From Anaerolineae bacterium (GTDB taxonomy: Bacteria; Chloroflexota; Anaerolineae; JAAYZQ01), in contig JAFGIA010000270.1 of the NCBI GenBank assembly GCA_016929795.1, positions 1-9,418 of the forward strand: DNA of 9,418 bases, written 5' to 3'. Within the stretch, counting starts at the first letter, position 1, and each line of letters starts with the position of its first letter. The notes beneath the pieces are model-generated. The model worked only from the letters and a program-made list of their open reading frames with translations, was not told the DNA's origin and did no database searches. Below are positions 1 through 6,127 of this stretch, piece after piece. Made by a program: the position numbers and the translations under genes.

Positions 1-906
1 CACTTCTGCCTCGCGGATAGCAAGCTCAGCCTGCGCCAGATCCAGCGCGTCACCGCCGGCCTTCGCCTCCGCCAATGCTTCCTCGGCCTCGGCCAGGGCC
101 TGTTCGTTGTTACGGACAGCGATTTGGGCTTCCAGCAGGCTCAATCGCCCCTCGATCTCGGCCGTCACGAGTTCGTCCTGGGCATCCTTCATCTGGTTGT
201 AGACCAGCATCAACTGGACATAGTATTCCTGATCGTCCTCAGAGTGGACCTTGTTGGCAAAGTCAGTATACATGGCATACAGGTCGGCGTCAGTCTCACG
301 GAGATCGGCGATCCCGGCGTCGTCGGTAGCGTCCTGCTCCAGGGCAAGCAAGTTCACCCTGGACTGAGCGAGCGCCATGCGGGCATCGGCGACAGCCGCC
401 TCGAGATCTGTGATGTCGGGGTTCTGAAGATCGTCGAGTCCGTTCAACGCTGCCTGTACGTCAACCTGTGCCGCAGCCACGGTCACGTCCGCCTGGGCGA
501 TCTCGATCGCCGTCGGCGGTGTGGTCAGGTCGGCCAGTGCCTCCTCGGCCACCTCAAGGTCGCTCCGGGCCTGATTCAGCGCCTGCTGGTAGGATGCCGG
601 GTCGATCGTCGCCAGCACCTGTCCGGCGGTCACTGCCTGGCCTTTTTCCACCTCCAGGCTCAAGAGCGCGGCCGTCCCGCTCATCTCAGTGAAGGCCAGA
701 TCCGTGCTCTGCTCCGCCTCCAGCGAGCCTACCACACTCAAGGTAGCGCTCAGGCTTCCTCTCTCTGCGGTGACAATTTGCGTGAGGTCAGTATCACTCG
801 CCAGTGTCGATGCCAAAGCGGCCCGGCTGTCATAATACCAATACCCGGCGCCGGCCAATGCTCCCACTACCAGGACCAGCAGTACAAAACGGATGAATTT
901 CCTCAT
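1..906 (-). CDS. HlyD/MacA-type efflux periplasmic adaptor subunit, C-terminus off window
   Basis: The frame is open from the ATG at 906 down to base 1, giving the first 302 residues; the C-terminal barrel and stop are beyond the edge. Residues 5-23 form one membrane anchor after a short basic start (MRKF). Residues 47-102 look like the first half of the lipoyl/barrel-sandwich domain, with a typical half-motif VEKGQAVTAGQVLATID at 86-102. Residues 103-302 are Ala-, Glu- and Gln-rich with heptad character, as in the coiled-coil hairpin of adaptor proteins. In this family the adaptor couples an inner-membrane ABC (MacB) or RND transporter to export. The gene starts 14 bp after the OB-fold gene stops, with a GAGGAGAG ribosome site, so it is the third gene of the operon begun by the ATPase. 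An FtsX/MacB-like permease would be expected past the left edge (inference). Confidence 0.9.
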   Translation of the reverse strand, partial: MRKFIRFVLLVLVVGALAGAGYWYYDSRAALASTLASDTDLTQIVTAERGSLSATLSVVGSLEAEQSTDLAFTEMSGTAALLSLEVEKGQAVTAGQVLATIDPASYQQALNQARSDLEVAEEALADLTTPPTAIEIAQADVTVAAAQVDVQAALNGLDDLQNPDITDLEAAVADARMALAQSRVNLLALEQDATDDAGIADLRETDADLYAMYTDFANKVHSEDDQEYYVQLMLVYNQMKDAQDELVTAEIEGRLSLLEAQIAVRNNEQALAEAEEALAEAKAGGDALDLAQAELAIREAEV

Positions 907-920
907 GGCTCTCTCCTCAG

Positions 921-1448
921 TTACGGGTTGCTCCCGCCACTATCTGCCCCTGGCTGCTGGCCGCTGAAGGGAAGGTTGCCGGGCAAACCAAAGCTGCCCA
1001 TCGACGACACCTGGACCATCCGGGCGGTGATGCTGCCGTCGGTCCCCTGGCTGCCCGAGACGATCACCGTCTCGCCCTCTTCCAGATCCGCGACCGTGAC
1101 GTCCGCTTGCTTTTGGATGAGGGTCGTATCCGTGACATAGACCTGGATCTCTTTGCCGCTCGAATCTTGGAGCGTTAGCTGGTCGTCGTCGATCGATACG
1201 ATCTCACCCGAGATCATCCCGCCCTGCGCATCCCTTGATCCACGCTGGCCAGCATCTCCGGGCATACCTTGCGGCATGCCCGCCGGCATACCCTGACCGG
1301 AAGCGACCCAGTCGCTCGTATCACTGCCCGGTACAGGGACCGACGCTTGCGCCTGACCCTGGCCATAGACCATGCCACCATAGAAACTGCCGGCGGCGAT
1401 GGCCACCACCAGAATCACACCCAGAACAATCTTGACTACCTGGTTCAT
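921..1448 (-). CDS. Membrane-anchored OB-fold (DUF5666-like) protein in efflux operon
   Basis: A 175-residue protein with an N-terminal membrane segment (residues 4-22), a Gly-Met-Pro-rich linker (about 51-65, repeated GMP motifs), and a compact beta-rich domain at 78-149. That domain begins ISGEIVSIDDDQLTLQDSSG and ends in a strand with GSITARMVQV, resembling DUF5666-type OB-fold domains; this is a pattern judgement, not a search result. The tail (150-175) is again rich in Gly, Pro and Ser. The likely location is the outer face of the cytoplasmic membrane. The start is supported by AAAGGAGGAGAG directly upstream. It sits 15 bp after the ATPase stop and 14 bp before the HlyD start, so it is probably an accessory part of the transporter. 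Its molecular function is unknown. Confidence 0.85.
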   Translation of the reverse strand: MNQVVKIVLGVILVVAIAAGSFYGGMVYGQGQAQASVPVPGSDTSDWVASGQGMPAGMPQGMPGDAGQRGSRDAQGGMISGEIVSIDDDQLTLQDSSGKEIQVYVTDTTLIQKQADVTVADLEEGETVIVSGSQGTDGSITARMVQVSSMGSFGLPGNLPFSGQQPGADSGGSNP

Positions 1449-1463
1449 CTCTCCTCCTTTGGT

Positions 1464-2219
1464 TCAACAGAACTGGTCATTGGCAGATGCCCCTTGGGGG
1501 GTACTCGCCTGCGCAGCACGGCGTGGGTTTGACACAAGCGCATCGGTCACGATGTAGCCATCCTGAAGCCGGACAATCCGCCGTGTGTGCTCGGCGATCT
1601 CCTGCTCGTGGGTGACCAGCATGACAGTAATGCCGCGCTGCTCATTCAACTCCTGAAAGATGCGCATCACTTCCTGCCCCGCCACCGAATCGAGGTTGCC
1701 GGTGGGCTCATCGGCCAGGATGAGGCTGGGCTCATTCACCAGGGCGCGAGCGATGGCCACGCGCTGCTGCTCGCCACCCGACATCTCGTTGGGGTGGTGA
1801 TTCAGACGTTGGCCCAATCCGACCATCTCCAGGGCAGCGATGCAGCGCTTGCGAGAGTTCGTGATCCCGGCATAGATCAGGGGCAGCTCGACGTTGGCCA
1901 GAGCCGACGTGCGTGGCAGTAGATTAAAGTTCTGAAACACAAAGCCTATCTTGCGATTGCGCACCTCAGACAGCGCGTCCTGGCGCATCCGGCTCACATT
2001 CTCGCCGTCCAGGACGTAGGTTCCCTCGCTCGGCACATCCAGCGCTCCGAGGATATTCATCAGCGTCGACTTGCCGGATCCGGAAGGCCCCATAATGGCC
2101 AGCATCTCTCCGGCGTCCACCTCCAGCGAAACGCCGCGCAGCGCATGCACGTCGATGGTGCCCATGCGGTAGACCTTGGTCACATTCTCGATCGAGATCA
2201 GGGTTCGACCATTGTCCAT
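1464..2219 (-). CDS. ABC transporter ATP-binding protein, MacB/LolD class
   Basis: A 251-residue ABC ATPase, the normal size for a stand-alone LolD/MacB-type subunit. Walker [10 protein letters not shown] is at 44-52, the Q-loop Gln at 96, the signature [15 protein letters not shown] at 146-160, Walker B LILADE at 166-171 with catalytic Glu171, the D-loop at NLD 175-177 and the H-loop His at 204. The family powers FtsX-like permeases (MacAB, LolCDE) that move substrates out of or along the membrane. The frame stays open upstream to 2909, but the start at 2219 is preferred because AAGGAGG lies 8 bases before it and homology begins at once; the upstream frame reads through inserted palindromes and another gene. 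It is first in an operon with the OB-fold and HlyD genes. The C-terminal 25 residues are a nonconserved Ala/Ser-rich tail. Confidence 0.96.
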   Translation of the reverse strand: MDNGRTLISIENVTKVYRMGTIDVHALRGVSLEVDAGEMLAIMGPSGSGKSTLMNILGALDVPSEGTYVLDGENVSRMRQDALSEVRNRKIGFVFQNFNLLPRTSALANVELPLIYAGITNSRKRCIAALEMVGLGQRLNHHPNEMSGGEQQRVAIARALVNEPSLILADEPTGNLDSVAGQEVMRIFQELNEQRGITVMLVTHEQEIAEHTRRIVRLQDGYIVTDALVSNPRRAAQASTPQGASANDQFC

Positions 2220-2251
2220 CTCGATTTCCTCCTTGGTTCCATCATCTCGGC

Positions 2252-2331
2252 GTATCATCTCAAAAAGTCGGGGTGGGCTGTAGGGTGGATTGGTAATCCG
2301 CCCTACAGCCCCCAGATTATTGAGATGACAC
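2252..2331. mobile_element. MITE-like palindromic element, copy A1
   Basis: An 80-bp palindrome bounded by exact 8-bp direct repeats ATCTCGGC (2244-2251 and 2332-2339), interpreted as a target-site duplication. Outer ends are imperfect inverted repeats: the left begins GTATCATCTCAAAAAG and the right, read inward, begins GTGTCATCTCAATAAT. Inside is a 17-bp stem (2275-2291 and 2295-2311) with one G-T type mismatch and a GGT loop. The left end is almost identical to the inverted right end of copy B, but the core stem is unrelated to those of A2 and B. No coding capacity. It lies in the leader of the ABC operon. Confidence 0.8.
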
Positions 2332-2339
2332 ATCTCGGC

Positions 2340-2421
2340 GTATCTGCTCAATAATCGAGGGTTGGAGTGTGTGCGGTGTCCGCACACACCCCAACTTCCT
2401 CCCCCTTTATTGACAGGATAC
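2340..2421. mobile_element. MITE-like palindromic element, copy A2
   Basis: An 82-bp palindrome directly next to A1, with ATCTCGGC on both sides (2332-2339, shared with A1, and 2422-2429). Ends are GTATC...GATAC; the left reads GTATCTGCTCAATAATC and the right, read inward, GTATCCTGTCAATAAAG. The core stem is 16 bp (2361-2376 and 2380-2395, one mismatch, TGT loop) and is nearly the same as the core of copy B. No ORF. It would be transcribed near the 5' end of the ABC operon mRNA. Confidence 0.8.
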
Positions 2422-2450
2422 ATCTCGGCCGCACAAGGTAGCCAGAATGG

Positions 2451-2505
2451 ATCATAGCACAATGATGTGGAGGATTTGTGGAGAATTGATGGACTGCGTG
2501 TGCAG
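2451..2505 (-). promoter_or_regulatory. Promoter of ABC operon with four 11-bp-phased CTCCAY units
   Basis: On the minus strand an extended -10, TGCTATGAT (-10 hexamer at 2456-2451), is preceded by hexamers in an exact 11-bp register: CTGCAC (2505-2500), GTCCAT (2494-2489), CTCCAC (2483-2478) and CTCCAC (2472-2467). The last hexamer ends 10 bp before the -10, and no good -35 is seen. The same arrangement occurs upstream of 3327 and 3655. This is typical geometry for activators of the PhoB/OmpR family, which bind direct repeats spaced 11 bp and replace the -35 contact. The predicted transcript start near 2444 gives a leader of about 225 nt containing both palindromic elements. Confidence 0.65.
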
Positions 2506-2560
2506 TTTTGTACACGCAATTTTGCATACGAGGGGAAAAAAGAGCGAGAAAAGACGGGAA

Positions 2561-2602
2561 GAGGGGCGAGCGCCGTTTCCCCTTTCCGGACGCTCGCCCC
2601 TC
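2561..2602 (-). terminator. Rho-independent terminator of the DUF2680-like gene
   Basis: A perfect 12-bp stem, GAGGGGCGAGCG (2561-2572) paired with 2591-2602, encloses an 18-nt loop whose ends can add CCG/CGG pairs. In the minus-strand direction it begins 17 bp after the stop of the 2620-3327 gene and is followed by an interrupted T-rich stretch (2560-2535). The T tract is imperfect, but stem strength and position fit. It separates this gene from the ABC operon promoter downstream on the same strand. Confidence 0.7.
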
Positions 2603-2619
2603 TATCACCACGGGGCTGC

Positions 2620-3327
2620 CTATAGCTCGTCCGTGTCCGTGTCCGTTGCATCCGGCGGCGCACCGTGGTGCCGACCGCCGCGTCGCCCTTCGAGCCCCGT
2701 GCTGTCCAACCGGTCGACGGCGCGCTCTTCCGCCTGCTGGAGCTGATAGTCAGCCTGGTTCTGCGTGATGCTGCCCTCAGCCACGGCGGCGTCCAGATCG
2801 GCCTTGACCTTGTCCAGGTAGGCGTCGATGATGACCTGGGTGTCCACGCCCTTCTCGGCAGCCAGATCAGCGATGCTCTTGCCAGCCTCCATCTCGGTGC
2901 ACAGATCATCCGTCGTCATGCCCAGCGCCTCGGCGGCGGCAGACAGCAAGCGACTACTGCCCCCCTTCGCGCCACGGTCCATTCCGTCGAACCCACGGCC
3001 CATTCCGTCGAACCCGCGGCCCATGAACCCCATGCCGCTGTCCTGTGCCCGATCCATCCGCTCCTGGAGCGATTGTGCCTGCTCCTCGGTCAGCCAGCCC
3101 TCGGCGAGGGCATCGGCCACCACCTGATCCTGCGCCTTGTCCACGGCGGCGTCATAGTCGTCGACGCTGATGCCCAGAACAGCCGCCAAGGCTTCCTTGA
3201 ACCTGGCGGCCAGGTCGAAGGGCGTGCTCGACCCGTCGTCCTGGGCAAAAGCCACGGCCCCCACCGCGGCCACCCCGAGGATCCCCACCAAGGCGGCGAT
3301 CCCAACGATTTTCCAGAATTGTTTCAT
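2620..3327 (-). CDS. Secreted DUF2680-like protein with two helical repeats
   Basis: A 235-residue protein with a clear signal peptide: MKQFWK, a hydrophobic core to about residue 25, and a likely cleavage after AFA (residues 26-28). The mature part has two alpha-helical modules, about 37-93 (ALAAVLGISVDDYDAAVDKA, then EGWLTEEQAQSLQERM) and 127-206 (ALGMTTDDL, GKSIADLAAEKGVD, then EGSITQNQADYQLQQAEERA). The pairing of LGxxxDDL, GKSIADLAAEKGV and LTEEQA motifs resembles DUF2680-type secreted proteins; function is unknown. A Gly-Met-rich linker (98-119) holds a tandem repeat GRGFDGM, and the tail is rich in Arg, His and Asp. The ATG at 3327 is chosen over 3360 because AGGAGGG lies just before it and it begins the signal peptide. 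It is a single-gene unit with its own promoter and terminator. Confidence 0.85.
   Translation of the reverse strand: MKQFWKIVGIAALVGILGVAAVGAVAFAQDDGSSTPFDLAARFKEALAAVLGISVDDYDAAVDKAQDQVVADALAEGWLTEEQAQSLQERMDRAQDSGMGFMGRGFDGMGRGFDGMDRGAKGGSSRLLSAAAEALGMTTDDLCTEMEAGKSIADLAAEKGVDTQVIIDAYLDKVKADLDAAVAEGSITQNQADYQLQQAEERAVDRLDSTGLEGRRGGRHHGAPPDATDTDTDEL
2979..3020. repeat. Two tandem 21-bp repeats inside the DUF2680-like gene
   Basis: Units 2979-2999 and 3000-3020 differ at one base and encode the doubled RGFDGMG segment. A partial third unit starts at 3021. The in-frame 7-residue period suggests recent slippage expansion in a flexible linker. Confidence 0.9.
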
Positions 3328-3381
3328 ACGTACCCTCCTGTTTCTATTGCAGGGTTCCATGCACCCTGCTTTGATAAGTCC

Positions 3382-3436
3382 ATTGTAGCAAACAGCCGTG
3401 GAGATTCAATGCAGGCATTGTGAAGAGATTGTGAAG
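3382..3436 (-). promoter_or_regulatory. Promoter of DUF2680-like gene with four 11-bp-phased units
   Basis: Minus strand: extended -10 TGCTACAAT (hexamer 3387-3382), preceded at exact 11-bp steps by CTTCAC (3436-3431), CTTCAC (3425-3420), CTGCAT (3414-3409) and CTCCAC (3403-3398). The last ends 10 bp before the -10. The two upstream units are identical for nine bases (CTTCACAAT). A TTGAAT at 16 bp spacing (3409-3404) could serve as a weak -35 but overlaps a unit. The leader to the ATG is only about 50 nt and has no palindromic insertion, unlike the other two promoters of this type. Confidence 0.7.
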
Positions 3437-3484
3437 TTTCAGAATTGCGCCCGAAGAGAAGGACCGTGCCCTTGCCCAAGCCAG

Positions 3485-3539
3485 TTCCTTCAAGTCTCCA
3501 TGCCATCTCCATAGGATCTCCATATCTTTGTGCTAGAAT
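3485..3539 (+). promoter_or_regulatory. Promoter of DUF4956-CotH operon with 11-bp-phased CTCCAT units
   Basis: CTCCAT occurs at 3496, 3507 and 3518, exactly 11 bp apart, with a weaker unit TTCCTT at 3485. The last ends 10 bp before the -10 TAGAAT (3534-3539), which has an extended TGC in front. No -35 consensus is visible. Spacing and sequence match the promoters read leftward at 2451 and 3382, and the stretch TTGTGCTA before the -10 is shared with the ABC operon promoter. The predicted start near 3546 is just before the palindromic element. Confidence 0.7.
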
Positions 3540-3550
3540 AGGGTCCGCGA

Positions 3551-3629
3551 GTATCACCTCAATAAAGGGAGGGAGTTGGGGTGTGTGCGGTGCCCGCACA
3601 CCCCAACCCCCGGCTTTTTGAGATGATAC
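3551..3629. mobile_element. MITE-like palindromic element, copy B
   Basis: A 79-bp palindrome with ends GTATC and GATAC, flanked by the exact 8-bp direct repeat GTCCGCGA (3543-3550 and 3630-3637), a different sequence from the repeat around A1/A2. This supports true insertion. The left end begins GTATCACCTCAATAAAG; the right, read inward, GTATCATCTCAAAAAGC. The core GTTGGGGTGTGTGCGG (3575-3590) pairs with 3594-3607 with a 2-nt bulge. Removing the element and one repeat leaves a promoter-to-start distance of about 28 nt, a normal short leader. Confidence 0.85.
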
Positions 3630-3644
3630 GTCCGCGATCAGTAT

Positions 3645-3649
3645 GGAGG
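3645..3649 (+). promoter_or_regulatory. Ribosome binding site fixing the DUF4956 start
   Basis: GGAGG ends 5 bases before the ATG at 3655. The alternative ATG at 3643 overlaps this site and has no ribosome site of its own, so 3655 is the better start. Confidence 0.8.
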
Positions 3650-3654
3650 ATTTT

Positions 3655-4335
3655 ATGGACGCATTGAACTTTCAAGACTTGACCGGGGTGTTCTCGGTCA
3701 CAGACGTCGTCGTCAGCCTGCTGCTAAGCTTTGTACTCTGCTCGGCAATTGGTTGGATCTACCAGATCACGCACCGGGGTGCATCGTATACCCAGAGTTT
3801 CGTGCACACACTGGTATTGAACGGCATGGTGGTAGCCGTGGTCATGCTGATCATCGGCTCCAACATCGCGCGCGCGTTCGCCCTGGTCGGCGCGCTGTCC
3901 ATCATCCGCTTTCGCAACGCGGTCAAAGAGACGCGAGACGTCGGCTTTATCTTTTTCACGATGGCCATCGGCATGGCCATCGGCACCAAGTTCTACCTGC
4001 TGGCGGTGATTGCTGCTGTGGTCATCAGCCTGATCATCCTGATCATGACCCGATTCAACTGGTATGCCCGCCAAGTCGTCAGCCAGATCTTAAAGATCCA
4101 GGTGCCCAACAGCGCCGAGTTTGACACACTCTTTGACGATCTGTTTGTGCGATACACAAGCTCATCCGAGTTGATTAGTGTCGACTCTGTGCACAGCGGG
4201 ATGCTGACAGAGCTGACCTACAGTGTGGGGCTCAAAACGTCGTCCAAGATGCAAGAATTCCTGTCCGAGATCAAAAAGCTCAATGGCAACAACCGGGTGA
4301 CTCTGATCACGGGCTACAATAGCACCGATCTATAG
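3655..4335 (+). CDS. DUF4956 family membrane protein
   Basis: A 226-residue protein with hydrophobic segments at about 15-36, 50-68 and 97-131 (probably two spans) and a soluble C-terminal domain (about 135-226). The highly conserved loop SNIARAFALVGALSIIRFRN (69-88), followed by AVKETRDVGFIF, is the hallmark of DUF4956. The biochemical role is unknown. In many bacteria these genes neighbour a VTC-domain (polyphosphate-polymerase-like) gene and a CotH gene; here CotH follows after 27 bp but no VTC gene is in the window. The start at 3655 is set by GGAGG. Expression should come from the 11-bp-repeat promoter, through the palindromic element in the leader. Confidence 0.9.
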   Translation: MDALNFQDLTGVFSVTDVVVSLLLSFVLCSAIGWIYQITHRGASYTQSFVHTLVLNGMVVAVVMLIIGSNIARAFALVGALSIIRFRNAVKETRDVGFIFFTMAIGMAIGTKFYLLAVIAAVVISLIILIMTRFNWYARQVVSQILKIQVPNSAEFDTLFDDLFVRYTSSSELISVDSVHSGMLTELTYSVGLKTSSKMQEFLSEIKKLNGNNRVTLITGYNSTDL

Positions 4336-4362
4336 GGCAGCCTCTACGCAGGAGAGAGAGAA

Positions 4363-6009
4363 ATGCGCGTGAACCTGAAGAGGCACCACATGCTGCTCGT
4401 GCTGCTGGTGCTGATCGTCGCCGCGTTGGTCGTGGGGTTGGGCGACCGGCGCATCATCGCCTACACGGTGCAGGGCAGCGGCGAGGTGGTGACGCGCGGT
4501 GTCGACTATGGCAGCAATGTCACTCTGTTCGACGACACGGTGGTGCACACCATCCAGGTTCTGATCTCGGATACCGACTATCAGCAGATGATCACCACGT
4601 ACCAGGAGACAGGCGAGAAGGACTATTTTCACGCCGATGTGATCATTGACGGCGTGCGGGTGAACAATGTGGGTGTGCGGCTGAAAGGGAACGCGTCGCT
4701 GATGACGGCGCTTGGTCCTGGTCGGGGTGCAGCCCTGGGCGGTGGAGGTGGGAGGTTCCCGCGGGGAGGCAACATGCCCCACTTCGACCCGCAAAATCCG
4801 CCGGAACCGGGCGAGATGCCGAATCCGTTCGGTGAGGGGGATTCGCCGCCCTTCCCGCCAGGCGAGCAGCAGATGCCCAACCCGTTCGGCGGCGGCGGGC
4901 GGCCGGCGAGGCCGGGTGGGCAAATGCCCGAGGGAGAAGACATACCCTTCCAGCCACCAGATGGCGCGCCGGGCGGGCAACCTTTGGGCAACTTTCCGGG
5001 TGGGAACACGAGTTGGACCCAGGGCAGTGGGGACGCCAAGCTGCCGCTAATGATCAAATTCAACGAGTTTGTTTCCGGGCAGACCTACCAGGGGTACAGC
5101 AACCTGGCGATCCGCACCTACGGTACGTCGTACGATGCCGCCATGCTCCAGGAACCGGTGACGAACTATCTGTTTCGCCTCGCCGGACTGCCCGTGACAG
5201 AGACGGCATACGTGGGCGTGCGGATCAACGACGAGGCCGAGGAGCTCTACACGCTATCGGAAGTGATCAACCAGGATTACCTGGCCAAGCACTTTGCCAA
5301 CCCCAACGGGGTGCTATACAAGGCCGAGGTGGGAGCCACGCTCGGCTACGCTGGCGAGGACCCGAGCGCCTACGCGGAGCGTTTTACACAGCAGACGCGC
5401 ATCCATGACGCCGACATGGCACCATTGATCGCCTTCACACACTTTCTGTCCGAGTCGGACGAGGCAACATTTGGCCGTGAGCTGCCCGCGCACCTCGACG
5501 TAGATGCCTTTGCCACCTACCTGGCGATCAACACGCTACTGGCCAATGCGGACTCGATCATCGGCATGAACAACAACTATTACCTTTACTACGACGACGT
5601 GTCGGAGCGGTTCACGCTGCTGATGTGGGATGCAAACGAAAGCCTCGGCAAGATGGGCGGCAGCAGGGCGGTGGAATACGATCTCTATCCCACCGGCCAA
5701 CAGGCCATGCGCGGCCCGGGAGGCGGCACCAACAACCTGGTGGAACGCTTCCTATCCAACGACACGTTCAAGGCGCTGTATGAGACCAAGCTCCAGCAAG
5801 TGTATCAGCAGGCGTTCGCCAGCGGAGCGATCACCAGGCAGATCGGGGTGTACGCCGACTTGGTGCGCGACGCAAATCAGGAGCGAGAGCTGGTGGCGAC
5901 GGAAGCGTACGAGCAGGCGGTCGCCAGCACGCTGCAGTTCGTCGCCCAGCGTACCGCCTACCTGGACAGCACACCGCTGCTCGGAGAACAGGCCGGCACA
6001 TCCAGGTAA
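4363..6009 (+). CDS. CotH-like protein kinase family, membrane-anchored/extracytoplasmic
   Basis: A 548-residue protein with a signal anchor (about 10-27) after a basic N-terminus. CotH family features in order: an N-terminal strand region with VIIDGVRVNNVGVRLKGNAS (93-112); KLPLMIKFNEF (226-236); a helix ending NYLFRLAGLPV (268-278) then VGVRINDEAEELYTLSEVI; VLYKAE (317-322); NNNYYLYYDD (403-412) followed by LLMWDANESLG (419-429). CotH proteins of spore formers are atypical kinases; here the usual W-D-x-D reads W-D-x-N (Asp423, Asn425), a change that may be normal in this branch or may alter metal binding. Residues 120-222 are a Gly/Pro-rich insertion with MPNPFG twice, placed between KGN and KFNEF. 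AGGAGAGAG precedes the ATG. It forms an operon with DUF4956. The substrate is unknown. Confidence 0.88.
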   Translation: MRVNLKRHHMLLVLLVLIVAALVVGLGDRRIIAYTVQGSGEVVTRGVDYGSNVTLFDDTVVHTIQVLISDTDYQQMITTYQETGEKDYFHADVIIDGVRVNNVGVRLKGNASLMTALGPGRGAALGGGGGRFPRGGNMPHFDPQNPPEPGEMPNPFGEGDSPPFPPGEQQMPNPFGGGGRPARPGGQMPEGEDIPFQPPDGAPGGQPLGNFPGGNTSWTQGSGDAKLPLMIKFNEFVSGQTYQGYSNLAIRTYGTSYDAAMLQEPVTNYLFRLAGLPVTETAYVGVRINDEAEELYTLSEVINQDYLAKHFANPNGVLYKAEVGATLGYAGEDPSAYAERFTQQTRIHDADMAPLIAFTHFLSESDEATFGRELPAHLDVDAFATYLAINTLLANADSIIGMNNNYYLYYDDVSERFTLLMWDANESLGKMGGSRAVEYDLYPTGQQAMRGPGGGTNNLVERFLSNDTFKALYETKLQQVYQQAFASGAITRQIGVYADLVRDANQERELVATEAYEQAVASTLQFVAQRTAYLDSTPLLGEQAGTSR

Positions 6010-6127
6010 AAGCCGGCAGCCCGTTTCACCCTGGACCCCATTTGCCACACCCGGGCGGTGCCCACGCGCCGAAACTAACATCGTAGGCGCCGTTCTGCTG
6101 CGTTAAAGAATCCTCCGAGCTGGTGAG

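Noticed and set aside
124..1140. Plus-strand open frames over the HlyD and OB-fold genes
   Set aside because: They are antisense shadows of clear minus-strand genes with domains and ribosome sites.
2252..2421. CRISPR-like or ordinary terminator interpretation of the tandem palindromes
   Set aside because: No regular repeat-spacer pattern; exact 8-bp flanking duplications and shared ends fit inserted elements better.
2495..2530. Inverted repeat (2495-2504/2509-2518) and a 15-bp tandem repeat with GCARTTTTG (2502-2516, 2516-2530)
   Set aside because: Possibly an extra operator upstream of the ABC promoter, but the repeats are short, imperfect and overlap the outer CTGCAC unit; not strong enough to call separately.
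2220..2909. Long upstream extension of the ABC ATPase frame to 2909
   Set aside because: It reads through both palindromic elements, a terminator and part of another gene; the start at 2219 has a perfect ribosome site and matches family length.
4330..5063. Minus-strand frames antisense to the CotH gene, including a Gly/Pro-rich one
   Set aside because: They arise from the GC-rich low-complexity insertion of CotH; no ribosome site or recognisable domain.
5992..6017. GCCGGC inverted repeat around the CotH stop as a terminator
   Set aside because: Only 6 bp with a 14-nt loop and no T tract.
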